From Oscillospiraceae bacterium (GTDB lineage: Bacteria > Bacillota > Clostridia > Oscillospirales > Oscillospiraceae), in NCBI GenBank assembly GCA_017437095.1, contig JAFSBW010000040.1, positions 1-35,216 on the forward strand: a DNA stretch of 35,216 bases. Direction: 5' to 3'. Below are positions 7,976 through 14,725 of this stretch, in pieces. The translations under genes and the position numbers were made by a program. How positions within the stretch are numbered: the first letter of the stretch is position 1; every line of letters begins with the position of its first letter. The notes under the pieces are model-generated. The model saw only the letters and a list, made by a program, of their open reading frames with translations. It was not told where the DNA came from and searched no databases.

Positions 7976-8344
7976 ATGGCAAACGCTGTACATGAAGACG
8001 CCATTAAAAAGCTGAAGCTGCTCTTTACGGTAGTAGAGCGCAGCAAGAGCGAGTTTTATCTGGACTTTCTGAGCCAGTTTGAAGTAAACTGCCAGATGGC
8101 CCTGCCTGGGCTGGGCACTGCCAGCAGCGAAATGATCAATATGCTGGGCCTGAACCGGCACAAGGCCGTGATCCTCAGCGCCGTAAGGGAAGACCGGGTG
8201 GAAGAGATCATGAAGGCCCTGGAAACCAAATTTGAGACCATTAAAAACGGTAAGGGCATTGCCTTCGCCGTGCCTATGAGCAGCATCGTAGGCGTAAGCG
8301 TCTACCAGTTTTTGAGCAATAACCGACTGAAAAAGGGAGAATAA
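7976..8344 (+). CDS. PII-like signalling protein, first of a tandem pair
   Basis: A 122-residue soluble protein with the size and beta-alpha-beta pattern of PII (GlnB/GlnK-like) proteins: a first strand (KLLFTVVERS), a helix, a second strand with a short loop (MALPGLGTASSEMINMLGLN), a strand (KAVILSAVRED), a helix (RVEEIMKALETKF), then GKGIAFAVPMSSIVGV, which sits where PII proteins carry their conserved nucleotide-binding strand. The long T-loop and uridylylated Tyr of GlnB are not evident, so it is a diverged member. ATG 7976 lies 14 nt after the DUF1538 stop with AAGGAGG upstream. It probably regulates the transporter; the ligand is unknown. Confidence 0.75.
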   Translation: MANAVHEDAIKKLKLLFTVVERSKSEFYLDFLSQFEVNCQMALPGLGTASSEMINMLGLNRHKAVILSAVREDRVEEIMKALETKFETIKNGKGIAFAVPMSSIVGVSVYQFLSNNRLKKGE

Positions 8345-8347
8345 GCC

Positions 8348-8692
8348 ATGACAACAAATCAGCACGAAGTGATTTTCGCCATTGTAAACGCAGGCTACGC
8401 CGAGGAAGCCATGGATGTGGCCCGGGAGCTGGGCGTGCGCGGCGGCACGATCCTCAGCGCCCGCGGCGTTGCCCGGGACAATGAAGCCGCCTTCTACGGC
8501 ATTACCCTGCAGCCGGATAAGGAAATTTTGATGATGGTTGTGGAAAAGCAGGAGCGCGATGCCGTCCTGAACGCCCTCTATAAAGAGATGGGCATGGCCA
8601 AAAAGGCCAAGGGCATCGTATTCTCCCTGCCGGTAAGCGATGTGGCAGGCCTGGCCGCAAAGCCCGAGCCTAAAGCTGAAGAAGCCGAATAA
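8348..8692 (+). CDS. PII-like signalling protein, second of a tandem pair
   Basis: A 114-residue protein closer to classical PII: VIFAIVNAGYAEEAMDVARELGVRGGTILSARGVAR matches strand 1, helix 1 and strand 2 up to the T-loop base, then a shortened loop (DNEAAFYGITLQPDKEI), strand 3 (LMMVVEKQ), helix 2 (RDAVLNALYKEMG) and the C-terminal strand KGIVFSLPVSDVAGL. The tail is acidic and Lys-rich (KPEPKAEEAE). It starts 3 nt after the previous stop with GGGAG upstream and is followed by a strong terminator, so three genes form one unit. The two copies differ strongly, suggesting a heteromer or two different ligands rather than recent duplication. Confidence 0.8.
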   Translation: MTTNQHEVIFAIVNAGYAEEAMDVARELGVRGGTILSARGVARDNEAAFYGITLQPDKEILMMVVEKQERDAVLNALYKEMGMAKKAKGIVFSLPVSDVAGLAAKPEPKAEEAE

Positions 8693-8698
8693 GCACAA

Positions 8699-8724
8699 AA
8701 GCACCGCCGGGCCCGGCGGTGCTT
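8699..8724. terminator. Bidirectional terminator between PII-like gene and xre gene
   Basis: A 12-bp GC-rich stem (8699-8710 with 8713-8724) is followed by TTATTTATT on the plus strand and by TTTGTGCTTATT on the minus strand. It ends the plus-strand operon, and the stop codon of the minus-strand xre gene begins at its edge. Confidence 0.85.
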
Positions 8725-8936
8725 TATTTATTGCGCTTGGGGTTGTTGGTAAGGCCAAGCAGATAATCTACGGATACGCCGTAAAACTCTGAAAGCCGGA
8801 TCAGTACATCGGTGGGAATATCCCTCTGCCCAAGCTCGTAGTTGCTGTATACCTGCTGGGAGCAATTCAAAAATTCAGCCACCTGGCGCTGTTTCAAGTC
8901 ACGGTCTTCCCGCATATCCCGAATCCTCTGGTACAT
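8724..8936 (-). CDS. XRE-family helix-turn-helix repressor (70 aa)
   Basis: A small Cro/CI-type DNA-binding protein: IRDMREDRDLKQRQVAEFLNCSQQVYSNYELGQRDIPTDVLIRLSEFYGVSVDYLLGLT is one complete HTH_3 domain, with the recognition helix in SQQVYSNYE. ATG 8936 is supported by GAGGTGAT just upstream; the longer open frame to 9035 runs through its own promoter and is not used. It is divergent to the small membrane protein at 9062. The shared intergenic region carries a perfect 17-bp palindrome within the neighbour's promoter and a second imperfect copy. Autorepression and control of 9062 are the likely role (inference). Confidence 0.88.
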   Translation of the reverse strand: MYQRIRDMREDRDLKQRQVAEFLNCSQQVYSNYELGQRDIPTDVLIRLSEFYGVSVDYLLGLTNNPKRNK

Positions 8937-8959
8937 AGATATCACCTCGAAAATAGGAT

Positions 8960-8987
8960 ACCATACCGCAACTTGTTGTATTGACAA
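8960..8987 (-). promoter_or_regulatory. Probable promoter of the xre gene
   Basis: TTGTCA (8982-8987) with TATGGT (8960-8965) at 16 bp, or TGGTAT (8958-8963) at 18 bp. The first operator copy overlaps it. Confidence 0.5.
8964..8980. promoter_or_regulatory. Second, imperfect copy of the XRE operator
   Basis: TACCGCAACTTGTTGTA matches the perfect operator at 8989-9005 at 14 of 17 positions. The two centres are 25 bp apart. It sits in the promoter region of the xre gene, fitting autoregulation. Confidence 0.55.
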
Positions 8988-9009
8988 ATACCGCAAATTG
9001 CGGTAGAAT
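8981..9009 (+). promoter_or_regulatory. Promoter of the 9062 gene with operator in the spacer
   Basis: TTGACA (8981-8986), 17 bp, TAGAAT (9004-9009). The palindrome TACCGCAA-A-TTGCGGTA (8989-9005) fills the spacer and touches the -10 element, so a bound repressor would block polymerase. Confidence 0.85.
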
Positions 9010-9061
9010 ATTGTAGAAGCCAGCAAAAAAGGCAACTTATCATTCGGTAGGAGGAGCTTTT

Positions 9062-9358
9062 ATGAATTTTGAAGGAAAATCCGGATATTTCTTAAAACTT
9101 GGCGCAACTACTTTATTTGTTTTATGTCTTTTGTCTATTGGCATATCGGGAGTAATCGGTATTATACTGGCGTTAAAAGTAAACTTTTTGCTTGCCATAG
9201 CAGTTATGGTTGCTCTTTGCTTTTTCCTATTTCCTATTTATCTGATCTGTCTTGCGATCTATAACATTGGGCAAAACGCAGAAAACATTTCAGCTATGCT
9301 CGACTTGGTAAAGTCCACAGCAGACAAGGTAAATGAAATGACCTCCAACCCTCAATAA
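9062..9358 (+). CDS. Small two-helix membrane protein controlled by the XRE repressor
   Basis: A 98-residue protein not recognised as a named family. Two hydrophobic segments (about residues 12-37, and 43-68, reaching IYLICLAIYNIG) are followed by a polar tail (NAENISAMLDLVKSTADKVNEMTSNPQ) that could form an amphipathic helix. ATG 9062 has TAGGAGGAG upstream, a very strong site. Codon use is more AT-rich than its neighbours, suggesting acquisition. With its own repressor it could be a toxin- or phage-derived gene; there is no direct evidence for that. Confidence 0.7.
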   Translation: MNFEGKSGYFLKLGATTLFVLCLLSIGISGVIGIILALKVNFLLAIAVMVALCFFLFPIYLICLAIYNIGQNAENISAMLDLVKSTADKVNEMTSNPQ

Positions 9359-9498
9359 TACTCATATACACGCTTCTGTTTAGGTCACAAAAGAAACGCA
9401 GACTCACCCCTTTTCCCGGTTATTGCTTTTGGGGTAAAAAACCTAGAGCTATTGTCCCGCTTGCGGCAGAGTTCCTAAAAGATAAGAATAAACATTTA

Positions 9499-9597
9499 AT
9501 GATGTATCGCCTTATGGCGATATGATGTTATGCTGCGCATAATGATGTTGCCCATTTCATTGGCAATGCTGCAATGTTTGCCAAAGGCAAACATCAT
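9499..9597 (+). repeat. Hairpin-linker array A (linker ATGATGT)
   Basis: Exact linkers ATGATGT at 9499-9505, 9522-9528 and 9542-9548 separate unlike hairpins: ATCGCC/GGCGAT (9506-9521), TATGC/GCATA (9529-9541), TGCC/GGCA (9549-9565). A degenerate linker then precedes ATGTTTGCC/GGCAAACAT (9574-9594). A reverse-complement linker, ACATCAT, follows at 9591-9597. The array sits between the 9062 gene and the terminator at 9601-9637. The 140 bp between the gene stop and the array hold nothing recognisable. Confidence 0.8.
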
Positions 9598-9600
9598 GCA

Positions 9601-9637
9601 AAAAAACCCTTTTGTCTTTTGGACAAAAGGGTTTTTT
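9601..9637. terminator. Bidirectional terminator shared by array A and rnpB
   Basis: A perfect 16-bp stem AAAAAACCCTTTTGTC/GACAAAAGGGTTTTTT with a 5-nt loop gives a T run on both strands. It ends rnpB on the minus strand and the 9062 transcript on the plus strand. Confidence 0.9.
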
Positions 9638-9640
9638 GTT

Positions 9641-10104
9641 GCGACACAGGTCTATAAGCCGGGTTCTGTTTTGACAGCCATCTATCTAGCCGCGCAATTG
9701 CTCACGCGGTCAAGCCGCCTCCCCGGAGCGGTCGGGCCAACCTATTGCTCCTCCACGGCGTTGCTTCGGATAGAGTTTACAGCGTAAAACCCATGTTACC
9801 ATGGGCCGGGTGGGCTCTTACCCCACCTTTTCACCCTTGCCTCGTCGATCTGCGCATATAATCGCTCACTTTTCTGCAAGCAGAAAAGCTCACACTATAT
9901 GCGAGATCTCCTCTTTCCCATCAAACCCGCTTGCGCTGGGCTTTGATGGGAGCCCTGTTAAGGGAAATGAGGCGGTATCTCTCTGTTGCACTTGTCCTGG
10001 GGTCACCCCCGGCGGGCGTTACCCGTTATCCTTGCCCTGCGAAGCCCGGACTTTCCTCATCGAGGGCCTTTCGGCATCTCTCCGCGGCTGTCCAACCTGG
10101 TAGC
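9641..10104 (-). ncRNA. rnpB: RNase P RNA, class A
   Basis: The catalytic RNA of RNase P, which trims the 5' leader of tRNA precursors. On the minus strand the universally conserved GAGGAAAGTCCGGGCT (P4 5' strand) is at about 10040-10055, GTGCAACAGAGAG is near 9980-9995, GGTAAGAGCCCACC follows, and the 3' part ends CAGAACCCGGCTTATAGACC. The overall order matches class A (Escherichia-type), the form usual in Clostridia. The 5' end is placed about 7 nt after the -10 box and the 3' end just before the terminator; both are good to a few bases. The open frames that cross this region are artefacts. Confidence 0.95.
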
Positions 10105-10110
10105 TTGTAT

Positions 10111-10139
10111 ATCATAACCGATGAAAGATGGATTGTCAA
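10111..10139 (-). promoter_or_regulatory. Promoter of rnpB
   Basis: TTGACA (10134-10139), 17 bp, TATGAT (10111-10116) on the minus strand; predicted start near 10104. Confidence 0.85.
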
Positions 10140-10144
10140 ACATC

Positions 10145-10173
10145 TTGCAAAATCTTTCAAAAGAGGATATACT
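10145..10173 (+). promoter_or_regulatory. Promoter of the murD operon
   Basis: TTGCAA (10145-10150), 17 bp, TATACT (10168-10173), 35 bp before the murD ATG and back-to-back with the rnpB promoter. Confidence 0.75.
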
Positions 10174-10207
10174 GTATTATGAGATAATAGGAAATGAGGG
10201 TTTTGCT

Positions 10208-11569
10208 ATGACCTTGTTTGACGAATATTTTACTTCCCTGCGTGGTAGGCGCATCGCTGTGCTGGGCCTGGGGGTAAGCAACCGGCCGCTGGTAAAGCTG
10301 CTGCTAGAATACGGCTGCTCCGTTACCGGCTGCGACCGTACCCCCCGGGAAAAGATGGACGCGGAAGTTTTGGCTCTGGAAAGCCAGGGGGTAACGCTTT
10401 GCCTGGGGGAAAATTACCTGGACGATGTGCAGGCGGATATCGTATTCCGCACCCCGGGCATGCACCCGGCCAACCCCGCTCTGGAAGCGCTGCGCAGCCG
10501 GGGCGCAAAGATCACCAGCGAGATGGAAGTGTTCTTTGCGCTTTGCCCCTGCAAGATCATTGCCGTAACCGGCTCTGACGGCAAGACCACTACCACCACC
10601 CTCATCAGCGAAATGCTGAAAGCCCAGGGCTATACCGTATGGCTGGGGGGCAACATCGGCACGCCCCTGCTCCCCCTGCAGCGGCAGATGAAGCAAAGCG
10701 ATTTTGCCGTAGTAGAGCTTAGCTCCTTCCAGCTGATGGATATGACCCGCAGCCCCCAGGTAGCGGTGGTCACCAACCTTGCCCCCAACCATCTGGATGT
10801 GCATAAGGACATGGACGAGTACATCCAGGCAAAGGTAAACCTTTTCCGCTTCCAGAAGGAAAGCGACCTTTTGGTGCTGAACGCCGACAATGCTATTACC
10901 GATGGCTTTACCGGCAACGGCATTACCCAGAAATTCTCCCGCCAGGGCAAGCCTTGCGCCTGCCGGGTAGAAAACGGGATCATCTACCGCAACGGTGAAG
11001 CGGTGCTGGATACCAAGGATATCCTGATCCCCGGCGTACACAATATTGAAAATTACATGGCTGCCATCCTGGCGGTGCAGGGCCTGGTCAGCGACGAAAC
11101 TGTGCGCCAGGTCGCCAGGAATTTCGGCGGTGTGGAGCACCGCATCGAGCTGGTGCGCGTCAAAGATGGCGTGCGCTATTATAACGATTCCATCGCCTCC
11201 TCCCCTACCCGCACCATTGCCGGCCTGCGCAGCTTTACCGAAAAGGTTATGCTCATCGCCGGCGGCTACGATAAGCACATTCCCTACGATGTCCTCGGCC
11301 CGGAGATCTGCAGCTACGCCAAAGCCCTGTACCTCAACGGCGCTACCGCCGGGCTGATCCGCCAGGCTGTGGAAAACGCGGAAAACTATGACCCCGAAGC
11401 GCTGAAGATCTACGATTGCGGCGATTTTGAAACCGCCGTGCGCGCTGCCGCCCGGGATGCTCAAGACGGCGATGTGGTACTGATGAGCCCTGCCTCCGCC
11501 GCCTTTGACCAGTTTAAAAACTTTATGGTGCGGGGCGCTTTCTTTAAGAAACTCGTAAAGGAGCTGTAA
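10208..11569 (+). CDS. murD: UDP-N-acetylmuramoyl-L-alanine--D-glutamate ligase
   Basis: Cytoplasmic peptidoglycan precursor enzyme adding D-Glu to UDP-MurNAc-L-Ala with ATP. The 453-residue chain has a Rossmann-like N-domain (RIAVLGLGVSNRPLV), the P-loop TGSDGKTTTT (about residues 121-130), the Mur ligase signatures ELSSFQL and NHLDVHKDMDEY, and a C-domain with YNDSIASSPTRT and SPASAAFDQFKNFMVRG. I start at ATG 10208, preceded by GAGGG and placed just after the promoter; an upstream ATG at 10121 would put translation across the -35/-10 elements. First gene of murD-ispD-ispF-ppa; only 2 nt separate it from ispD. Confidence 0.95.
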   Translation: MTLFDEYFTSLRGRRIAVLGLGVSNRPLVKLLLEYGCSVTGCDRTPREKMDAEVLALESQGVTLCLGENYLDDVQADIVFRTPGMHPANPALEALRSRGAKITSEMEVFFALCPCKIIAVTGSDGKTTTTTLISEMLKAQGYTVWLGGNIGTPLLPLQRQMKQSDFAVVELSSFQLMDMTRSPQVAVVTNLAPNHLDVHKDMDEYIQAKVNLFRFQKESDLLVLNADNAITDGFTGNGITQKFSRQGKPCACRVENGIIYRNGEAVLDTKDILIPGVHNIENYMAAILAVQGLVSDETVRQVARNFGGVEHRIELVRVKDGVRYYNDSIASSPTRTIAGLRSFTEKVMLIAGGYDKHIPYDVLGPEICSYAKALYLNGATAGLIRQAVENAENYDPEALKIYDCGDFETAVRAAARDAQDGDVVLMSPASAAFDQFKNFMVRGAFFKKLVKEL

Positions 11570-11571
11570 CT

Positions 11572-12300
11572 ATGGATTCTACCAAGATTACCAAGCCTGC
11601 CCGCAAGGGCCTGAACCTGAAGCTCAAATACTGCGGCGCAGTGATCGTAGCCGCCGGAAACGCCAGCCGCATGGGCGGTACGGATAAGATCATGGCAGAC
11701 CTTTGCGGCCAGCCCGTAATTTACCACACAGTCAAGGCTTTCCAGGAGTGCGATGCCATCCGGGAGATCGTTATCGTTACCCGGGAGGATCTTTTGACGG
11801 CAGTGTCCGGTGCCTGCTCCGGTTTTGCCAAGGTGACTGCCGTAGTCGTTGGCGGCAAGGACCGCTGCGAGAGCGTAAACAACGGCCTGAACGCCCTGAG
11901 CAAAAAGGTAAAGGTAGCCGCCATCCATGATGGCGCCCGCCCTCTTATCGATTGGCAGACCATCGACCGGGCTGTGCGCGCCGGCAGCACCTATGGCGCC
12001 GCTGCCCCTGCTGTACCCGTAAAGGATACTATTAAAGTTGTAGCCGGGGGCATCGTAAAGCAGACCCCTGACCGCTCCGGCCTGCAGGCTGTGCAGACCC
12101 CTCAGGTATTTGATTTTGACCTGATCCGGGGCGCTCTGGTAAAGGCAAAAGAGGACGAAATCACCCTTACCGACGATTGCTCCGCCGTAGAGCATATGGG
12201 CATGTCTGTAAAGATCGTCAAGGGCGAGGAGCGCAACATTAAGATCACCACGCCCATGGATCTTCTGATCGCCAAGGCGCTTTTGGAGGAAAACAAATGA
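11572..12300 (+). CDS. ispD: 2-C-methyl-D-erythritol 4-phosphate cytidylyltransferase
   Basis: Third step of the MEP isoprenoid pathway: CTP plus MEP gives CDP-ME plus pyrophosphate. The 242 residues contain the nucleotidyltransferase signature [26 protein letters not shown] (about 24-49) with the usual Arg/Lys, [12 protein letters not shown], the substrate motif IHDGARPLI, and [10 protein letters not shown] near the C-terminus. The N-terminal 18 residues ([18 protein letters not shown]) extend beyond the family core. It sits 2 nt after murD with AAGGAG upstream, and its stop overlaps the ispF ATG by 4 nt, indicating coupling. Confidence 0.94.
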   Translation: MDSTKITKPARKGLNLKLKYCGAVIVAAGNASRMGGTDKIMADLCGQPVIYHTVKAFQECDAIREIVIVTREDLLTAVSGACSGFAKVTAVVVGGKDRCESVNNGLNALSKKVKVAAIHDGARPLIDWQTIDRAVRAGSTYGAAAPAVPVKDTIKVVAGGIVKQTPDRSGLQAVQTPQVFDFDLIRGALVKAKEDEITLTDDCSAVEHMGMSVKIVKGEERNIKITTPMDLLIAKALLEENK

Positions 12301-12770
12301 GGATCGGCCACGGCTATGATGTCCACGCCCTGGTAGAGGGCCGGGATCTGATCCTTGGGGGCGTAAAGATCCCTTACGAAAAGGGCCTGCTGGGCCACAG
12401 CGATGCGGATGTTTTGCTCCACGCGGTTTCCGATGCCCTGCTGGGCGCTGCCGCCCTGGGGGATATCGGCAAGCATTTTCCCGATACCGACCCTGCCTAC
12501 AAAGGGGCGGATTCTATGGTGCTGCTGGGCCATGTAGCCGCTTTGGTGCGGCAAAAGGGCTATTATGTCAGCAATGTGGATGTAACCATGATCGCCCAGC
12601 GCCCCAAGCTGGCCCCCTATATCCCCCAGATGGCAGAAAATATCGCTGCCGCCCTGGCGCTGCCGGTGGACCGGGTGAATGTAAAAGCCACCACCGAGGA
12701 GCATCTGGGCTTTACCGGGAAAAATCTGGGCATGCGCTGCCACGCCGTATGCCTGCTGGAGGAAATGTAA
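12297..12770 (+). CDS. ispF: 2-C-methyl-D-erythritol 2,4-cyclodiphosphate synthase
   Basis: Cyclises CDP-ME-2-phosphate to MEcPP, releasing CMP. The 157 residues carry the metal site [11 protein letters not shown] (Asp and His at 8 and 10), [27 protein letters not shown], and the C-terminal [14 protein letters not shown]. The length is the family norm. The start codon overlaps the ispD stop (ATGA). Adjacent ispD and ispF is a common arrangement in Firmicutes; ispE is not in the window. Confidence 0.96.
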   Translation: MRIGHGYDVHALVEGRDLILGGVKIPYEKGLLGHSDADVLLHAVSDALLGAAALGDIGKHFPDTDPAYKGADSMVLLGHVAALVRQKGYYVSNVDVTMIAQRPKLAPYIPQMAENIAAALALPVDRVNVKATTEEHLGFTGKNLGMRCHAVCLLEEM

Positions 12771-12771
12771 T

Positions 12772-13266
12772 ATGAAAGATACTGTTGTTGAGGCTCTCAT
12801 CGAGATCCCTCTGGGCTCTCGCAACAAATATGAGCTGGACCACGAAACCGGCCGCATCAAGCTGGACCGGGTGCTGTACGCCGCTATGATCTACCCGGCG
12901 GAGTACGGAATTTTGGAGGAAACTCTCGCCCCCGACGGCGACCCCTTGGATATTCTGGTGATCTGCTCCGACCCCACCTTCCCCGGCTGCACCGTGCCCG
13001 CCAGAGTATTGGGCTACCTTTCCATGACCGATGGGGGAAAAACGGACTATAAGCTCATCAGCGTAGTAGATTGCGACCCCCGCTATGACGGCATCCACCG
13101 TTTGGAAGACCTCTCCCCCTTTGTGCTGCGGGAGATTTCCAATTTCTTCTCCAACTACAAGGTGCTGCAGGGCGTTAGTGTAGAGGTCGGCTCTTACCAC
13201 TCCCGGGAAGAAGCTCTGCTGATCATTGAAAAATGCCGCCAGGCCTATCAAGCCTCCCTGGCATAA
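12772..13266 (+). CDS. ppa: Inorganic pyrophosphatase (family I)
   Basis: Hydrolyses pyrophosphate to two phosphates, pulling PPi-releasing reactions forward. The 164 residues show family I features: EIPLGSRNKYELD, the DRVLYAAMIYPAEYGILEET stretch, and the metal-binding core DGDPLDILVI (the three Asp residues), followed by DCDPRYDGI. It starts 1 nt after ispF, so it is in the same transcript; IspD makes PPi and MurD uses ATP, so the placement makes sense. The strong terminator at 13299 ends the operon. Confidence 0.93.
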   Translation: MKDTVVEALIEIPLGSRNKYELDHETGRIKLDRVLYAAMIYPAEYGILEETLAPDGDPLDILVICSDPTFPGCTVPARVLGYLSMTDGGKTDYKLISVVDCDPRYDGIHRLEDLSPFVLREISNFFSNYKVLQGVSVEVGSYHSREEALLIIEKCRQAYQASLA

Positions 13267-13298
13267 AAAGCCTTAGGCGCTGCTGAAACATAAAAAAC

Positions 13299-13326
13299 CC
13301 TCCCTGCGGACAACACCGCAGGGAGG
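13299..13326. terminator. Bidirectional terminator between ppa and the surface-protein gene
   Basis: CCTCCCTGCGG (13299-13309) pairs with CCGCAGGGAGG (13316-13326), loop 6 nt. The plus strand continues ATTTTGTTT, the minus strand GTTTTTTAT. It serves both convergent transcripts. Confidence 0.88.
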
Positions 13327-13333
13327 ATTTTGT

Positions 13334-14725
13334 TTATCTTGTGCCGGGGCGGCGGCGCTTTCTGCGGCGCTTTGCCCGCCGGTTTTCTCTTACAAAATAG
13401 ATCACCGCCAGGGCGGCGATAACCACCAAAGCGATCAACGCCACCAGCACCCAATCGATACCTCCGCTGCTGCCGGGATCCTGCTGCTCCGGCGCCGGAG
13501 CGGTGGCCTGGGGGGTAGTTTCCGGGGTGGTTTCGGGGGTAGTTTCCGGAGCGGTTTCCGGGGGGATATAGGGATCTTGCCGGGCAGTTTGCGCGCCGCA
13601 AAGGGCGCATACCGCCTGGCTCTTGCCGGGCGCTTGGGCGGTAGGCTCTGCGATCACCTGCCAAGGGCCGTAGCTATGGGCTTTGAGGGTATAGTTATCC
13701 CGGTAGCTGTAGCCGCAGGCGCAGGTAAGCTGGCTATAGCCAAAGCCTTCGCAGCTTGCGGCAACCTCCTGCTGGGTAAACGCCCCATTTTCGCACATAT
13801 GGGGGCGCAGCTCTTTGTCGTACTCCTTGCGTTCATCCCGGCGGAAATTCTCGGTCTTATTGTGATCCTCGCCCCAAAGGTCTGCCACCGGCTCGCCGAT
13901 AACCGCCTTGCAGTAAGCCCGGCGGTCAGAATTGCACTCAAAAAAGGTAATCTTGCCCTCTACGGTGTTGTAAAGGATTCTGCCGTAATGCTCATGGTCA
14001 AAGGGCCACTGGAAATACATGCCCACAATGCCGCCGGTATGGGCATAGCCATACTCGCTGGCGTAGGCATCCAGGCGCACATTGCAGCTGCGCACATCCA
14101 TAAAGCCGTTGGCCAGCACGCCGCCGAGAAACTGCTCGTCCAGAGTGTCCTTGCCCGTATCGGTGCAGATCAGGGTAACATCTACATTGCAGCCCTTAAC
14201 AAGGCCGCTGCCGTAGCCTACTACGCCGCCTACGCCAAAGATCCGGTCATGGGCCCGCAGCTCCAGGGTGGCGCTAACGGTGCAGTTTTCGATCTCGCTT
14301 TCCCAGGCAGCGCCCGCTACCGCGCCCAAAAAGAAGGGGGTATCGGCAGTGATCGTGGAGCGCAGGTTTACAAGGCTCAGGTTTTCCACCCGGGCGTTTT
14401 TCATGGTAGAAAACAGCCCGGCAAACTGGGCATCGTAGCCCTTGCGGTTGCCATCGTAAACCTTTTCCACAGCATCGCCGGGGTTCGTGATCGTCAGGTT
14501 CAAAATGGCGTGGCCGTTGCCGTTGAGCTTGCCGGAAAATTCTGGGCAAGGCCAGGAAATGCCCGCCATATCAATATCATTCATAAGGATATAGCTGGCA
14601 GAGGGGTTTTCCCCAATGGCCAGAAGATCCTGGGCTGTGTAGATCTCCACTTCCCCTTCCTGGGCGCTGACGCCCATGGGCAGGCACAGCAGCAGGCAAA
14701 GGGCCAAAGCTAACAGTTTTTTCAT
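13334..14725 (-). CDS. Secreted, membrane-anchored GLUG/beta-helix surface protein
   Basis: A 463-residue exported protein. A signal peptide (about 1-22, MKKLLALALCLLLCLPMGVSA) precedes a beta-solenoid-like region with GLUG-type repeats (FLGAVAGAAW, GVGGVVGYG, GGIVGMYF; about 130-260). A Cys-containing segment follows (CACGYSY, then VCALCGAQ; about 340-385), similar to the one in the PL9-like protein at 16530. Then come a Pro/Glu/Thr linker (PETTPETTPETTP), one membrane helix (about 423-445) and a strongly basic cytoplasmic tail. ATG 14725 overlaps the malic enzyme stop (ATGA) and has AAGGAG upstream. Substrate binding or adhesion is possible; no enzymatic motif is seen. Confidence 0.8.
   Translation of the reverse strand: MKKLLALALCLLLCLPMGVSAQEGEVEIYTAQDLLAIGENPSASYILMNDIDMAGISWPCPEFSGKLNGNGHAILNLTITNPGDAVEKVYDGNRKGYDAQFAGLFSTMKNARVENLSLVNLRSTITADTPFFLGAVAGAAWESEIENCTVSATLELRAHDRIFGVGGVVGYGSGLVKGCNVDVTLICTDTGKDTLDEQFLGGVLANGFMDVRSCNVRLDAYASEYGYAHTGGIVGMYFQWPFDHEHYGRILYNTVEGKITFFECNSDRRAYCKAVIGEPVADLWGEDHNKTENFRRDERKEYDKELRPHMCENGAFTQQEVAASCEGFGYSQLTCACGYSYRDNYTLKAHSYGPWQVIAEPTAQAPGKSQAVCALCGAQTARQDPYIPPETAPETTPETTPETTPQATAPAPEQQDPGSSGGIDWVLVALIALVVIAALAVIYFVRENRRAKRRRKRRRPGTR

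Noticed and set aside
9437..9527. A coding-like stretch reading AIVPLAAEFLKDKNKHLMM
   Set aside because: Too short, no start or RBS, and it runs into array A; possibly a relic but not supportable.
9499..9597. CRISPR array
   Set aside because: Repeats are only 7 nt, the variable parts are self-complementary hairpins of different lengths, and there are no cas genes. The same holds for arrays B and C.
9530..10182. Short plus-strand frames between 9.5 and 10.2 kb
   Set aside because: They lie across array A and the RNase P RNA, which is identified by its conserved core.
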